Assembly (NCBI GenBank): GCA_031213475.1
Contig: JARUPZ010000012.1
Span: 7,290,878-7,354,877, forward strand
Direction: 5' to 3'
DNA from: Nereocystis luetkeana
Taxonomy: Eukaryota > Sar > Phaeophyceae > Laminariales > Laminariaceae
DNA length: 64,000 bases
Notes under the pieces: generated by a model
The model's database searches: none
What the model was told of the DNA's origin: nothing
What the model saw: only the letters and a program-made list of their open reading frames with translations
In this document: positions 36,065 to 48,023 of the stretch, one piece after another
How the letters are laid out: every line of letters begins with the position of its first letter
How positions within the stretch are numbered: position 1 is the first letter of the stretch
Position numbers and translations under genes: made by a program

Positions 36065-36892
36065 TCACGCAGTTTGTCTCCAAAAGTGCCAATGCACTTC
36101 GCAAAGGGGTAGCTTTGTTACCGTTAGCGTGCGGCGAAAAGGAGAATGTTCGCCGTCGCACCAAAGAAAAGTCAACCGAGCAATTTCCGCCGGCGGCGTG
36201 CTCTCCTTCTCAAGGCCACCTCGGCCGTAACTCCGCCTTTCCGTGAAGCAGTACCATGTCATGTTTGAACAATAGATACGGGTAATTTGCACTACCTCGT
36301 TTTTTTGCGGGAACAATACCATAGAGTTCTCTACCGAACGAATCGTCTCGAAGCTCACCACTGCACCTCGTTCTCGTGCGGCAACACCGTATTCTCGAAC
36401 GCACATATGATCTGGGGTGGCAAGGCAAGGCAAAGCCACTATCAATAAGGATTCAACCGTCATTCTCCCCCTCCTGCCGTAAATTGTTCGGTGACCGATG
36501 GCCTTAAAATTCCGATTGGGTCCGACTTTCCCAACGCTCGTCGGATAATTGCCATACTCTCGCTTTACCGCCGCTAGCACGTGCGATTTCCCCCGCATTT
36601 CGCTTGTATCAACGCCGGTGGTAGTCTTGAAGAGACGCCCTCCGACCGACGTGACGTACGCGGTAAAATCATTAAAGTCTCCCTCCACCGAAAGTTGATG
36701 TCCGGATCGAAGATGGAAGATCAGGGTCACCTCGCTTTCCTGCACTTTCTCTACATCCCCCCACCCCCTCGCCCCTGCCTCTAGCTGCTGACATAGGTGA
36801 ACGCGCAAACATTTTCTAAACGTCGATTCGTGATCACCATGGCCACTCTTATGTGGCTGGACCCCTGCTGGCGCAATCTTTTTCCTATCCAA
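36065..36892 (-). CDS. Unassigned 275-codon open frame
   Basis: This is the longest open frame between the TPR gene and the kinase gene. It opens at a TTG; the first ATG is near residue 98 (MRGKSHVLAAVKREYG). An AG acceptor-like site (tgtcagcag) precedes LEAGARGWGDVEKVQ, so part of it could be an exon. I see no known domain, signal peptide or repeat. It may be a chance frame in GC-rich DNA, or a remnant. Confidence 0.2.
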   Translation of the reverse strand: MDRKKIAPAGVQPHKSGHGDHESTFRKCLRVHLCQQLEAGARGWGDVEKVQESEVTLIFHLRSGHQLSVEGDFNDFTAYVTSVGGRLFKTTTGVDTSEMRGKSHVLAAVKREYGNYPTSVGKVGPNRNFKAIGHRTIYGRRGRMTVESLLIVALPCLATPDHMCVREYGVAARERGAVVSFETIRSVENSMVLFPQKNEVVQITRIYCSNMTWYCFTERRSYGRGGLEKESTPPAEIARLTFLWCDGEHSPFRRTLTVTKLPLCEVHWHFWRQTA

Positions 36893-37718
36893 GAGATTCT
36901 CCGACTCTTACTATTAATAAAACACTTTTAAATGGTGTGTCGCCAGAAAAGCAATGGTAACGACAAAGGGTTTTTGAAGGTTCGTCACCACACACCAAGG
37001 TTGCCTACTTCGCAAGACCATCGAGGGAAATGCCTACCGGAGGAACTCCCTCAACTTGATAGCAGCGTGAAAGGCACCCCTCAGGCTTTGTGGTGAGTTG
37101 CTCGACAAAATGTGGAAAGGGTAATGACACGGAAGGCAAGGCGCTCCGCGCTAAACCAAGCAAAGGCTACGCAAGGCAAGGCAAGACGCCCAAACGCGAT
37201 GAACAAGTCCAACCTTGGGCCTTAGCCCACCCCGTGACATGTTCGCGGGGTACGCCCGAAGGGACGCCATACACGCGTTGGCCTTGGCGCCCTTCCTCGT
37301 GGGAAAACACATGACTGCCGCGGGGGGTGTCCGCCTGCCTGCTGCCGCTTTCACACGACGGGGGGAGCGTGCCTCAGGCAGTAAGATTCCCGGAAAAACT
37401 AATGTAACGCCCAGCACCACATGTGTATTAACGCTACACAATACGTAACTACTGCTGCTGTAGTAGAACGCGGCGTGAAAAACGCAACACCTAACAACGA
37501 CACCAACGCTTCCCAGGTCGCCAGACGCTTCGAAACCGACTAGACAACGCCGGCCCATTCCAACAGGAGACCATCCACGACGCCGCTTCCATTATGTTCC
37601 GCGTTCCCCTCCCTCCAATTTCCACTGTCTGCTATCAATCATGGGGGTCGAGGAAGCCGCGCCCGGCCTATAGCTCGGCGACGTCACTATCACTGTCGGG
37701 CCTGCCGCGATCGCCGAG

Positions 37719-37823
37719 CTACTTAGCCGGTGGGGGCATGAAAGTGCCGGAGAAGTGTCGGTACGCTCGTATCCTCTCCGCCGCGTACTTTATGTAGTCG
37801 AAGCCCGCTGCCGCGGTTTCGCT
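37719..37823 (-). CDS. Choline kinase last exon and stop
   Basis: Acceptor AAGCAG|AGCGAA. It reads [20 protein letters not shown] and ends PPPAK then TAG (37719-37721). 105 nt, phase 0. The DYxxYAxxR pattern is the conserved C-terminus of the family. Confidence 0.87.
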   Translation of the reverse strand, partial: SETAAAGFDYIKYAAERIRAYRHFSGTFMPPPAK

Positions 37824-40800
37824 CTGCTTGGGGAAAAGGACGACGACGCCACCGCGAGGGGGGGGGGTGGGGAGATGCGGGAAGTATTGCTCGCATGATT
37901 ACGCTAACATATTTAGGGGCCGCGAAGCAGAGAGGAGGGCAGGAAATGTTGCTATTAATAGCATAGTTACTCGGATGTATATCCAGGTGCAGAGATGGGG
38001 CCCACAAATCTAATTCGCATTGTTCCGTTCATATATTCAGAGGTGAAGAGTGAAATGGTCGGGTTTCCCCGCATCATTCCGTTGCCTTTCAACCGTTGAT
38101 TTCCAACCGTTGATTTATAACCGTTGATTTCTAACCGTTGCTTTCTAATCGTTGATTTCCAACCGTTGAAAACAGAACCCTTTGGTTTCCAACCGTTGGA
38201 AAAAACCCCATCAACCTTATAGGAGAATAGACCGCGCGTCAGCGGGGAAAGGGTGGGACTGTGCGGGGTCGCTACAGCTAGAGGTGAGATCACCGGTAGT
38301 TTCGAGTATTTTCTTTCTTCGTGTTCCGTCTTGTCCGGAGGGTATTCATCGCGATCGGGGCGGTCAGCGACGAAAAAAACGTGGTTTTTATTGTTTGCAA
38401 GGGTGCCCGCGTCCCGCTTTTGGCTCAAGGCTGTCATTTTGGAAGGAAGCGACGGAAGGCCCTACAAACGGTACCGTCGAAGGTGTCCGCAAGCGAGCAG
38501 CAAGCCAGCACCTTTGGGTTTCTCTCGTCGCCACGGGGGTAGGTAAGACTGTGCGTTTCAACGGCATCAGGTGTTTGTCAGCCTGATGAATGGATGGGGA
38601 AATGGGCGGATGAGCGGGTGGGTGGGTGGGTGGGTGGGTGGGTGGATGTAGCGATGGATGGCTAGGTGAATGGATGGATGGATGGATAAATTGATGGATG
38701 GATGGTTGGGTAGACGGATCGATAGATGGATGATGGATGGGTGGGTGGACGAATCGATGCATGGATGGATGGGTGGACGGATCGACGGATGAATGGATGA
38801 AGCAACGGACGCATGGATTCATGCACGACTTCGTGAATAACGGCCATGGGTGAACAAGTTCACCAGTGCATGCAATTACAAACAAACGAGTGAATGAGAC
38901 AACCGGCGAACTGGTGGTCGCGAAAATCAGCGAAGCGTCCCCCACCTTCGACTGAAGCAGCGACCAAATCGCCCACAAGAGATGAGACGCAAGAGAAAAC
39001 GCATCGGCTTCCGAGACGAGCCCCTCCACCTCCTCCGCAGCAACTTCATCGTCCGGGACCTGACACACACGGCAGCAGGGCCGCAAACCGAGAGCGAAAA
39101 CCAAACATCAATAAAAAACCGCGGTCCCGTCGCGCCCGCGCCACGGTTTCTAATATAGATCGCGCGGAATGGATGTGGACTGAATGCAACCTAGGGAGTC
39201 ACGTTCTAGGCTATCTTCTGCACCGAAGCATAAACTATTGTTTGCGGTTGGCCATTCGGTTTTGGGTTTGATCAGGTACTTAGGTACAGGGCTAGTGCTA
39301 TTGGGTAAGGGCCAAGATATGGGATAGAAAACAATTCCGGGCTCTTGAAGACTGCTGAGCAGTCTGCAGCTTCGAACGTGCACCCCCGGGTTGCACCTAG
39401 CGCGCGCATGTGAAATCGTACAGTAGCCCCCAGGAAGGGATAATTTCGTTTCTTAAGGGCAGAGCTGGGGACGTATTACTCACTGAGGTGGTAGTAGCAC
39501 CGTCGGTCGCATTGTGATGGCAACATCCAAAGGGGTCCCCTATCATCACTACATTGTTCGGTCCGGGGAGCGTGTTTCCTATCAAGATCAGGTTTATTAA
39601 TAGCTGCTGGGCTACAGCACGCGACAGCACTCAAGAAAATGGGAGTTAATTTTTTTTCGGCGCGACATTGGCACAAAGCACAAGTTAACCCCTTTAGTAC
39701 CGCGGCCCCGATTTGGAGACTAACCAGTCAATTCCAAGCGATTTGTCCCCAAAACGGGACTGGGGTCCTAAAATGGTTGACGTTGTCCGAGCTGGCACCG
39801 GTGTAAACACACCCTGCCTCACCTAAGATTAAGAACACGAGCTCGGGCCAAGTGAAACTTTTTTTTTAACCCGTGTGGAACGTCATTCCCGATTTTGGGG
39901 ACAAACTACTTACGATTAGGGTGGGATAAATTTTGCAGTAGTAAAAAAAATGGCGAGAGATGGTGTCACGTACTGTACTACTGTAGTTATCGCCAGCGCC
40001 AGCTAACGTACAGTAGCTAAATAGGTATGCAGGTACCAGGTGGCGGCTCCATCCGACGAACAAAGGTACATATCTTAGCGCCGTCAGCACCAAACTCTGT
40101 CAGCAACCTTCGGGAAAAAAACTCCTTCAATCGAGCACCGATAGCAAGCACGCGTTACTACGAGAGTACGCTTATAGCATACAAAGTACGTGTAAATGCG
40201 TGGGATAAGGCGTTCACAATCGCGAGACTTCGTTCTCCCTAAAAACCGTTTTTCTATCAATTACACTCAGTTCGGCGCCGACAACTGCACCAAGCCTTCG
40301 GGAAAACAAGCAACAGGGACACAGATGCTCGCGCAGGCGGATGGCAAGCTAAGTCGCCCAGCGAAGGCCGAGAAACGTTAAACCATACCAGCATACACGC
40401 AGAACCTCATGTGTTATGTTTGTATAACAAAACGGGTGATACGTTCCATCCAAAGAGTTTGAGTGTGTGTTCCGACTACGGGCTACTTTAGCGCCATGTT
40501 ATTTCCGATACGCACAACACAAGTCGAGACCGCCCAAGAATCTGCAGCAGGCCGTGCGGACGCATGAGAATGCGTGCAAAGACAGGCGGGCAGGGGGAGA
40601 CAGAACCTCACCCCGTTGGCCGTCCCCAGATACGCCCGGCAGTACCTCCGACGCTCCTCCATCGAAGGGTATCGCTCTAAATACACTACGTGGGACTCTT
40701 CCGCGGCGTAGTCGGCCGTCCACTCGCAGAAGTGGTTCCCGATGTCGAAACCCCGGGGGTTGTATCCGGAATACTCATAGTCGATCAGAGAAACAAGGCG

Positions 40801-43800
40801 ATCGGATGCCCGACGAGGGGATGGCGCTTTGGTGTCCCCGTTGGGGGCGGCGGCTTCCCCCGCAGTGCCGTCAGACGTGGCGGACGTGGAGGGCGTGCCC
40901 TTGTACATGATGTTTCCGCTCTGTCCGAGAGGGGAGCCAAAAAAGCGGCGAGGAAGATGGGAGGGGTTCGTGGGTGGATGGGTGGGTAGACTTGCAAGGA
41001 AAGCGCGTAGTTCCCCTCGGGGGGTCGTTTGTCTTTCCGTGTGCAGGTCGTTTACGACACGTGAAATAGTTGATATTGGGACGTTGTTCGAGGGTTAGAC
41101 GTACTATTACGGGGGAACATAGTTAACAGGACCTATAGTACACAGAAAAACCTATATGTTTAACCATTTTTACTAACAATATTTGGTCCTGTTAACTATG
41201 GCCCCCCGTAATAGAAGCAAACAGTTCGCAGTAGGCCACCACTGTCGCAGGAACACTCCTACCGAGAAGAGTGGCAGCAGTCGCCAACCGCACGCGGGGA
41301 ATAAAAGGACCCCGGATATCAACCACCCAGCCACCCACCCGCGGCAACACAACCTATTCTGGCTTCGCCGAACACTTTCCCTTCCTTCTCCCTCCGGTGT
41401 CGCCTTGACGAGATGCCTGAGCTTGCCTCCCCCCGCCACGATCGCCTACGGGGTACATACACAAAGCACAGACAGACAGACAGACAGACAACCCCTTCGT
41501 AGCGGCGCGCGCGTCAATTGTCTCCCCTGCAAGACGGGCCTCAAACATCGGACAAAGGGAGGACTATCAACAATCAAGCGATGGGCCATAGAGGAGCAGC
41601 AAAAACGCCTCCAAACCAAAGACTTGTTCTGCTCTCGTTCAAAAACAGAAAAAAAAACACAGCAGCCCTACCTGGAGGTCGTTATGGCAGAACACCGTCT
41701 TCGACGGTACCCCCTCCTCCAACCGCTCCCTCAGCTCCGCCACCATCCCGCCGAGCTCCACGACGTCCACGCCCCCGAAAACATTGCCGCAGATTTGTAT
41801 CGCTTTACCGTGGAAATCCTGCGTGTAACGAGGGCGGGTGAGAGGCGGTCGGAAGGTTAAGGTGATAATGGGCGCACTGCTTATATCCACTTGATCGCCA
41901 GTGTAGCGTACCAAACCGATCGTCACGTCCGAGGGGGGGGGGGTGCACTCATGGCATGCGCGGCTGTAGTCGCATGACAATAGATCCTCTCATCCCTGTG
42001 TACAATGCCGGGAAGTAGCACGTCGGGTTTTAACCGACCAGGAAGACATTGCTTGCACCAAGCGCGAAGCGCCGTGAGGTGTCGGGCGGGCCACATGAAG
42101 GGTGAGCTGCATCCCATGAAGAACTGTTTGTGGCGCGGAGTGTCGTTCGAATGCACGACAGCATCGAATTGACGTATTTGCACTATGGTGTGGCTATTTC
42201 CAGGCAAAACAATGGGTATACCAAGTAGCTCCCTCGTGGGTACCTCACGTACACACTCTATGTGATACGATCGTTAACCTTGTGCGGAGGTAAGGGTCTC
42301 GACGCCGCACAAACGATATAACTCGACCGCTATAGCCATGGTGACCGCCAAAAGCACACCGGTACCCCAGTTTGTCTGGCTCACGCAATTATTGGGGCGT
42401 TTTACAGCGCCGTCGCCAGACGGGTAAGCCAGCAAAGTGCACTACTGTGCCTTTTCCGGTACTCGACGGAGGCAAGCTTTGTGGCCGTCGTCGCGTTTCA
42501 ACGAGGCGATAAGGGTGGCTGTCCCGGTGCTTCACATAAGCGAATTGTAACCGTCACCCGTCACGCTGTAGAGTAGAAGCAAAACACGCGGAACCGTAAC
42601 GGTATTCGAAGGACATTTTTGTTTTGCTACGTGTCACCGGGTTTGACGCAGCGATTCGTAACCACCATCCGTCACGGCCGTTACCGTGACGGTGTTCAGC
42701 CGAAGGTGGGCTTTGAAATCGCCGCTGTGTTCGACGGGAGCGATAATTGTCCCCGCCACAATTCCCGAACACACCGAATATACTATCTGCCGTTCCCACA
42801 GGAAACCGACCCCGGAGAGATCGAGCGGAGGGTCCAGTCGTTGGCTGAAGTCTGAGGAAAAACAAATGCACGCCGTCTCATTTTATCTGCCGTACTTCTC
42901 ATAAAACAATCCCCGCCTTCAATCCGCGGAGCAGGCCGAGAGTTGTTCGCCCACCTCAAGCGTCCGAAAGATGAGCGGGTCACGATCTTCTGTGTCGATA
43001 TCCAGGGCGTGTAGCTCGGCCAATTGCCTTCGGTCCACGAGGGAAGAGGGGGGACGGGGGCGGGGGCAGAAAAAACGGAGTGGGGACAAGCAACGGGCAA
43101 GGCGATAGACAAAAAGAGATGGTGCAAATGTAAGTGAGAACCAAAAATGACCAAGGACAAGCACGACAACCAGAACAAAATAAGAAGAGGAGCCAGGAAG
43201 GCTGTCGAGGGGTGAAATACACCAATCATAACAAGAAAGGACACAGATCCCTTGGCCGACAACCACTCGCAGCCCGGCCAGACCGAAGCCGAGAAGCACT
43301 CACCGGGCGCTTCAACATTTGGCGTTCGCCCGTCCGCCCCGTCCGCCCCGTCCGCCCATCGGCACGACAAGAAAGGACGCAGCGGGGGAAGGGACCATAG
43401 TCCCGCGTAGAGCAAAACGGCGGGAAGGGGGACAGGGGTCCAACCCTGTAGGTCACTCGCTCCTTCGCTCTACGCCACGTGCCAAGCGCCTCACCTTTCG
43501 CCCTCGTTCCAAATCACCGACCCAACAGCGGAGCAAGCCGCAGCCCCCACCTTCACGCCTTCCCTATAACCCCCCCTCCCCTAACCCATCACACCACACC
43601 CCACCCTGCCCCAAAATCGATCCCACCTTACACCACCCCACCCCACCCCACCTCGCTCCTCGACACACCACGCACGCCCCGAAGGCTCATGCGTAAGCCC
43701 ACGATTCCCGGGGGACGCTGGAGGATGGCAAAACGTGCGATCGACTCGCAGTTACACACGAAAACAACACCGTCAGCTCAAAGTCTGCCGCGCGAACGCA

Positions 43801-46800
43801 CTCACTCGTCCGCCTGGACGCAGAACCCAACTCTAACGTTCATCAACGAACAAAATATTTCGTACCAAGAGTTCCGAGAAGAAGTTTACGGCGGAGGCCG
43901 GCTTCATATTGTTTTCGGAATACCTGTAAACCTGGTACAAAAAAAAAAAAAAAAAAAAGAAGCAAAACGGCTGTTGGAGGCTGGCCTTACCTGGCGACGA
44001 GCCCCGAGATCAGCGGGCGATGCATGTCTTCGGCGTCGAGCGCCTGGCCCAATCAAAGACAGGCGAGAAACAACAAAAAACGAAGAATATGGCGAAAAAG
44101 AGCAGGGGAGGCGTAGTCTTACACATCGTATAGTATACATTGGTATCCACGTTTCAAGGCGGGGAAAATGCTTGAAAGTATAGTTGTAAATAGACCACTC
44201 TAAGAGAGGGAAGAAGTTCGGAACAGGCCCGACATAAACGAAAGCTTTTACTGGAGAGGTCAGTCTGTTCCCATGCTGGAGGGGGTGTCCAACAAAACCA
44301 AACTCGGCCCCGTGTGGCCGGGAACAACGACACCTTGAAAACAATAAGTCGCTCAACTTACTTTTCCCTCAAGAAACTCTTCTACGCGCCCGTCCTCAAG
44401 CGTCGCCAGCAGGGCCGGCCCGAAGCCGAGCTCGCCGAGAAGCTTGAACACCTTCAGCTCGTTCTCTCTGCTGAAGAATATCTTTATTGCCAAGAGAGAG
44501 CATGTGCACAGCGGGGGCGTGCCGTCACGATCATGGTCACGGGCAAGGTAGGTCACGTGAAAACGAAGATAAACGAGGGAACAAGAATTGTCGGTGCCGT
44601 CCGGAAAGAGGTGTCGAAGAGGAAGGCGCCTGTTGAGAAACGACCCGGTTTCAGCGAGAGAAAGCGGCACAGCCGGGGTCCGACCAGTCCGCAACTGAAC
44701 GAACCAAAGTGAACGAGTACAAGCCTACGGACAGACCTCTGCCGCGAGCTGAGCTACAGGGGGGGGGGGGGGGGGGGGGTGATAGGGCCGGCGACCAGTA
44801 GCCTCGACGAAGGCGCGCGAGGCCAAGAGGGACGGTCGGGAAGAGAAGCCAAAAATGTCGTGCTCTCGCCGCTACGTTTGCGATCAATGATGGAGACCGC
44901 TTTGTCGTGCTTGCGTCGCGGACAGGAAAAATGGGAGGAATTCATCTCCAGTAGTAAAAAAAGGTTGGAGCGCTCACACACATGACGCAGATAGCCCTGG
45001 GACTGCGGTCGCCAACGACCACAAACATGGTTGATCGATGATAGTTTCGCTGAGCGGAGCGTTTCAATGGCCTGAAAAAAATATGATCAACTCGGATTGT
45101 CTGGTGCCCCAAAACAACTCAAGCGTAGTAGATCAGACCTACTGCAAGGCATCTGCTTTGCCTTACGATACGCCCACAATTGAGACGGTTTTCTGCGTTG
45201 AGACACGTAAAACCCTTCAGCATAAAATCGATCTGCATCGGGAATGTTCATCCATGTTGAACGGCCGCGAAAAAACGTCGCCATGAGTGTTTTTCAGGTG
45301 CTTCAGGTATTTTGAAGACCACAGCAGCGTCGTTCACTTTACGCCAGAAAGTGAAGCTACAAAAGCAAGTCTCGTGTTACCGCACGCCGGGCTAAATACC
45401 CCACCGACATCGCAGATCATCGAGCCAAGTACCATTTCTCTCAATATCGCTTGTTTACCGCGATGGGCAATTCAAGTTGCAACAATAAGAAAACTGGAAG
45501 AGAATCGGAGGAAGCTTTACAAAAAAACGAACGGCGAGTTTTTCGCTCACTACGGAAACACCGGTGGGGAGGTTAAAAGGGAGAGGCGCGCTGTGAACGC
45601 CGCGCAGCGACGCGACTATCATGTCCTGGAGCGAAGACACGACGGCGTCGTTCACGCACGCGACGTGGCCGTTGCTCACTTCGTGAAGGAGGCTGAACGT
45701 CGCCGTTCAGCCGAGACGCTAGCTGCGGAGCAAAACGCATCAACATATACGGTAAAGCACCTAAGCTAGACATAGAGGAAAATTGGAAAACGAGCACAAA
45801 TAATGGCGGCACGCCCAAGCTGAAACGCGTGAAGCGCAAGCGGCGCTGGACGCCAAGGAGAGACTGAGACAAACGGAAGAGACGAGCGTGGCGAGGCTGG
45901 GGGGAAAGGTTCGTCGACACCTCCATGTCCCCCTCCTCCAGCAGCAGATGCTCCAGCAGCAGATGCTCCCGCTGCTGCTGCTGCTGCTCCTGCCGCTGCT
46001 GCTCCTGCACCTGCTGCTGCAGCTGCAGCTGCTGCTGCTGCTGCTGCTGCTTCTACTTTCGCCTGTGGACATATGGGTCGACACGATTTTTTTCTTCTAC
46101 TTCCATTTTTCTTGGCTGTGATTGGTCGAAAAAATACATATAATTCTTGTTTGGAACGAATACCGGACACCCAGGTAGCCGGAAACGTCTGCATTTGAGA
46201 CTTCAGCCCCAGGTCTCATGGTAGATTACTTTCTAAAACGGAGCCAGAAATCGTTGTGAGAGAGAAAGGCCTTCCTTCGAGCACTGTTGGGTTTTCTAGG
46301 TCGCGGCTACTTAACTGCTGTCCCGGCGCACTGCAAGGAGAAGCATCGCGCGGTCCTGTACACAGGCCACCCCAAATGGCAAGAGAGAAACACGCCAACG
46401 CCGCGCACATGCATGAGCTACGTACCCACCCCGCAAAAGTCAACGCCGAACCACTTATCAACAACACTCCATACCATCCTACTCCCTCCTCCCTCACCCT
46501 GTCTCACTGCCCAACCCACTCCCCACCCCAGCTCACTCAACCGCGTGCCGTTCCCCTTCATCTTGCGTCACCCCCCGTTGCCCCCGATTCATCCGCAGTC
46601 CACCACCGTACCCGCCCCTCTCCCACCCACTACCCCGCCAACCCCGATGCCTCGTTCCTTACCTCCGTCCCCTCGCCGTAGCTCCGGAGAAGAACCGTAC
46701 TGTTGTCGCCGCCAGGCTTGGAGCACCTAAACACCGCGTTCGTCATGCCTCCGGTCAGCGCCTTCATGGCGAAACCGTCTTCGACGCCCTCCCACCCGGG

Positions 46801-46893
46801 CGTCGTCGCGCGCAGGGCGCTAAGGATGGAACGAACGACGACGACGACGTCGACGAACGCGAGATCGTGACATGTACCAGAGAAGAGCGGCAA
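37719..46893 (-). CDS. Choline/ethanolamine kinase, eight exons, 5' end unresolved
   Basis: The product phosphorylates choline and/or ethanolamine with ATP, the first step of the Kennedy pathway to phosphatidylcholine and phosphatidylethanolamine, in the cytosol. Joined exons give, in order, [11 protein letters not shown] (N-lobe loop), [61 protein letters not shown] (catalytic loop), [20 protein letters not shown] (metal-binding and choline-kinase motif), [18 protein letters not shown] and [14 protein letters not shown]. All joints keep frame. The family is firm; choline versus ethanolamine preference cannot be told from the sequence. The region before GWEGVEDGF is uncertain. Introns carry MITE A, family C and simple repeats. 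An insertion of about 33 residues, rich in Ala, Ser, Thr and Pro, lies between the catalytic loop and the IDYEY motif. Confidence 0.9.
37824..38945 (-). repeat. Choline kinase last intron, filled with two simple arrays
   Basis: 38083-38205 has about eight imperfect ccaaccgttgattt units. 38585-38820 is a degenerate GGAT/GGTG array (gatggatgg, gggtgggtgg). The large Pro-His-Ser frame on the minus strand is the translation of this array and not a protein. Confidence 0.8.
38946..39059 (-). CDS. Choline kinase exon 7
   Basis: 114 nt, acceptor GTGTCAG|GTCCCG, donor AAG|GTGGGGG, phase 0. It begins [20 protein letters not shown], then [18 protein letters not shown], the conserved C-lobe helix. Confidence 0.9.
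39685..39779. mobile_element. MITE family B, copy 3, in a choline kinase intron
   Basis: Ends ttaacccctttagtaccgcg and gggactggggtcctaaaatgg. A half copy (ttaacccgtgtggaacg to ggggacaaactact) lies at 39867-39910. Confidence 0.78.
40612..40920 (-). CDS. Choline kinase exon 6, carries the IDYEY motif
   Basis: 309 nt, acceptor CGGACAG|AGCGGA, donor GGG|GTGAGG, phase 0 at both ends. It begins SGNIMYKG, completing HNDLQSGN across the intron. A low-complexity insert of about 33 residues follows. Then comes [30 protein letters not shown], and the exon ends YLGTANG. Confidence 0.93.
41103..41214 (-). mobile_element. MITE family A, copy 8, in choline kinase intron 5
   Basis: A clean copy with ends tattacgggggaacatag and ctatggccccccgtaatag. 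It lies between the exons that meet at HNDLQ|SGN. Confidence 0.87.
41672..41818 (-). CDS. Choline kinase exon 5, catalytic HNDLQ
   Basis: 147 nt, acceptor ACACGCAG|GATTTC, donor CAG|GTAGGG. It begins [20 protein letters not shown] and ends TVFCHNDLQ. The Asp is the expected catalytic base. Confidence 0.93.
41933..42413 (+). mobile_element. Family C element, full copy 1, in a choline kinase intron
   Basis: It begins with a G-tract, then gtgcactcatggcatg. It matches 50407-50920 through its length: gccgtagtcg, cgaccagg, ccaagcgcgaagcgccgtgag, gggtgagctgcatcc, gtgatacgatc, cgcacaaa. I found no convincing terminal repeat or ORF, so its class is unknown. Confidence 0.75.
42955..43027 (-). CDS. Choline kinase exon 4
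   Basis: 73 nt, acceptor ACCGAAG|G, donor GAG|GTGGGCG. The first base completes an Arg codon split by the intron (AG|G). It then reads [20 protein letters not shown] and RTLE. A strong C/T tract precedes the acceptor. Confidence 0.88.
43991..44043 (-). CDS. Choline kinase exon 3 (53 nt micro-exon)
   Basis: Acceptor GGGCCAG|GCGCTC, donor CGCCAG|GTAAGG. It reads [17 protein letters not shown] plus two bases of an Arg codon. The joint to exon 4 gives [11 protein letters not shown], as the family requires. Confidence 0.87.
44362..44481 (-). CDS. Choline kinase exon 2
   Basis: 120 nt, acceptor AATAAAG|ATATTC, donor AAA|GTAAGT. It begins [20 protein letters not shown] and ends [10 protein letters not shown]. 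With exon 1 it gives [12 protein letters not shown], matching the family TExxIDRExE region. Ser stands where Asp is common. Confidence 0.9.
44759..44779. repeat. G21 homopolymer in a choline kinase intron
   Basis: Twenty-one G in a row on the plus strand, so C in the transcript. Confidence 0.9.
45038..46060 (+). pseudogene. Possible decayed coiled-coil gene inside the choline kinase intron, opposite strand
   Basis: Two frames, 45038-45286 and 45287-45769, are in the same phase and are separated only by one TGA. The second ends in charged helical sequence ([20 protein letters not shown], then [20 protein letters not shown]). Near 45800-45910 the other frame continues the style ([20 protein letters not shown]) after a TAA, then runs into a CAG/CTG array coding Gln/Leu. 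It looks like a broken gene or mobile-element ORF, but I recognise no family. It could be fortuitous. Confidence 0.3.
45940..46051 (+). repeat. CAG/CTG microsatellite
   Basis: CAG-rich, then CTG-rich with occasional interruptions. It is the second such array in the window. Confidence 0.88.
46663..46893 (-). CDS. Choline kinase first recognisable exon, 5' border uncertain
   Basis: Donor GAG|GTAAGG, phase 0. It carries [36 protein letters not shown] and [11 protein letters not shown], the family N-lobe. The frame is open to 46893 with no ATG before the conserved part. A run of Val codons at about 46835-46850 and an AG after a pyrimidine run at 46820 are alternative limits. An upstream exon with the start codon is expected beyond 46930. 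Confidence 0.75.
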
Positions 46894-46929
46894 AAGGCTA
46901 TCAACGGGGTAGCGACCACGTAGCGACTG

Positions 46930-47041
46930 CTATTACGGGGGGCCATAGTAAATAGGACCAAATATGGTTTAGTAAAAATAGCGAAATATGTAGGTTTTTG
47001 TGTGTACCGTAGGTCCTATTTACTATGGTCTCCCGTAATAG
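46930..47041 (+). mobile_element. MITE family A, copy 9
   Basis: A near-consensus copy 37 bp above the kinase open frame, so it sits in the first intron or in the 5' region. Confidence 0.87.
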
Positions 47042-48023
47042 TCATGAGATCGACTACTTCGACGGAGATACGCTGCTACCACGAGTTTGGTCGCACCAAA
47101 GACGAGAAAGAAATAACAAACTACTCCTATGCGATTTACATGTTTCCGATCCGCCTGGAACCATGCCATCTCTGGGTGCAAGAGTTTAAAGCCGCCCACA
47201 CTATTTATAGTCGAATCAGCACACCCGAGGACTTCACTGAAAGGTGAAGGCTACAGCGTTCACATGATGGTGTTTTTATGCTCAAAATACACAGAATAGC
47301 GTGCACGAGGACTGGGCCTCAATGGCCCAAACGTATCGAGAAAACATGACGGGAGAGGCTCCTACAGCAAATAGTTTTGAAAAAAAAAAAACGTCGCGAT
47401 AGGCGGGGCGCCGAAACTTCACGATTTCCATATATCTGTCGTCAGCCACATTTTTTTCTTCTGGGAGCGGGGGCGCCGGAGGCGCCTCCGCTCAATTTTT
47501 CACGACAGACTTTTGTAGAAAGACGTGGGTCTCTCCACCTAAGCAAGCATGATCTTACTCGATAATCCGAGTGATCTGTCCCAGAAACATGGATGTAGCT
47601 AGATGTGCAGGAGTCAACGCTTCCATCACCAAGGCAAGCATCCTTCCGCCAAAATACACGCAAGCCTGTCTCCGAACCGAGGAGTGCAGCTGCAAAGGTT
47701 GGATTGAACTGTGTCGCCGGTGCAAGCCTGATGTTACTCCAATCCCTAAGCTTGTGCCCCCCGACACTTCCGGTGCAGAGTGGAATAGAAGGCGAACCCT
47801 CTCCCCGCTGCAAGAATTGGTCTATGCCCTACTAATAGTTCCAAGTGCTTCGTCCTTTGGACTTGCTTGGGTTCCGCTGTAAGGGCTAGGGGCATTTGCG
47901 AAGGCTGTCTGTTGGGCCGCTCTCTTCGGGCGCGCCCGCCTTCTATCTGGTCGCGCGCGATGGTTGTTGTAAACGAACCAAAATCGCCCCAATAGGTGTC
48001 CATAAAAAGATACCGAGCAAGAA

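Larger units (their letters stand above)
32911..37718. other. Intergenic between the CCATGG block and the kinase gene
   Basis: Apart from the elements listed separately (family C pieces, the 469 bp TIR element, one MITE A, one MITE B, one 275-codon frame) I see no gene. Confidence 0.5.

Noticed and set aside
38388..39104. 238-codon minus frame rich in Pro, His and Ser
   Set aside because: Only 38946-39059 is real (choline kinase exon 7). The rest translates the GGAT/GGTG simple array in the next intron.
42919..43026. Extension of choline kinase exon 4 to the stop after QLSACSAD
   Set aside because: The GTGGGCG donor after RTLE joins in frame to [10 protein letters not shown] and restores the family sequence. 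Reading through would end the protein before its catalytic loop.
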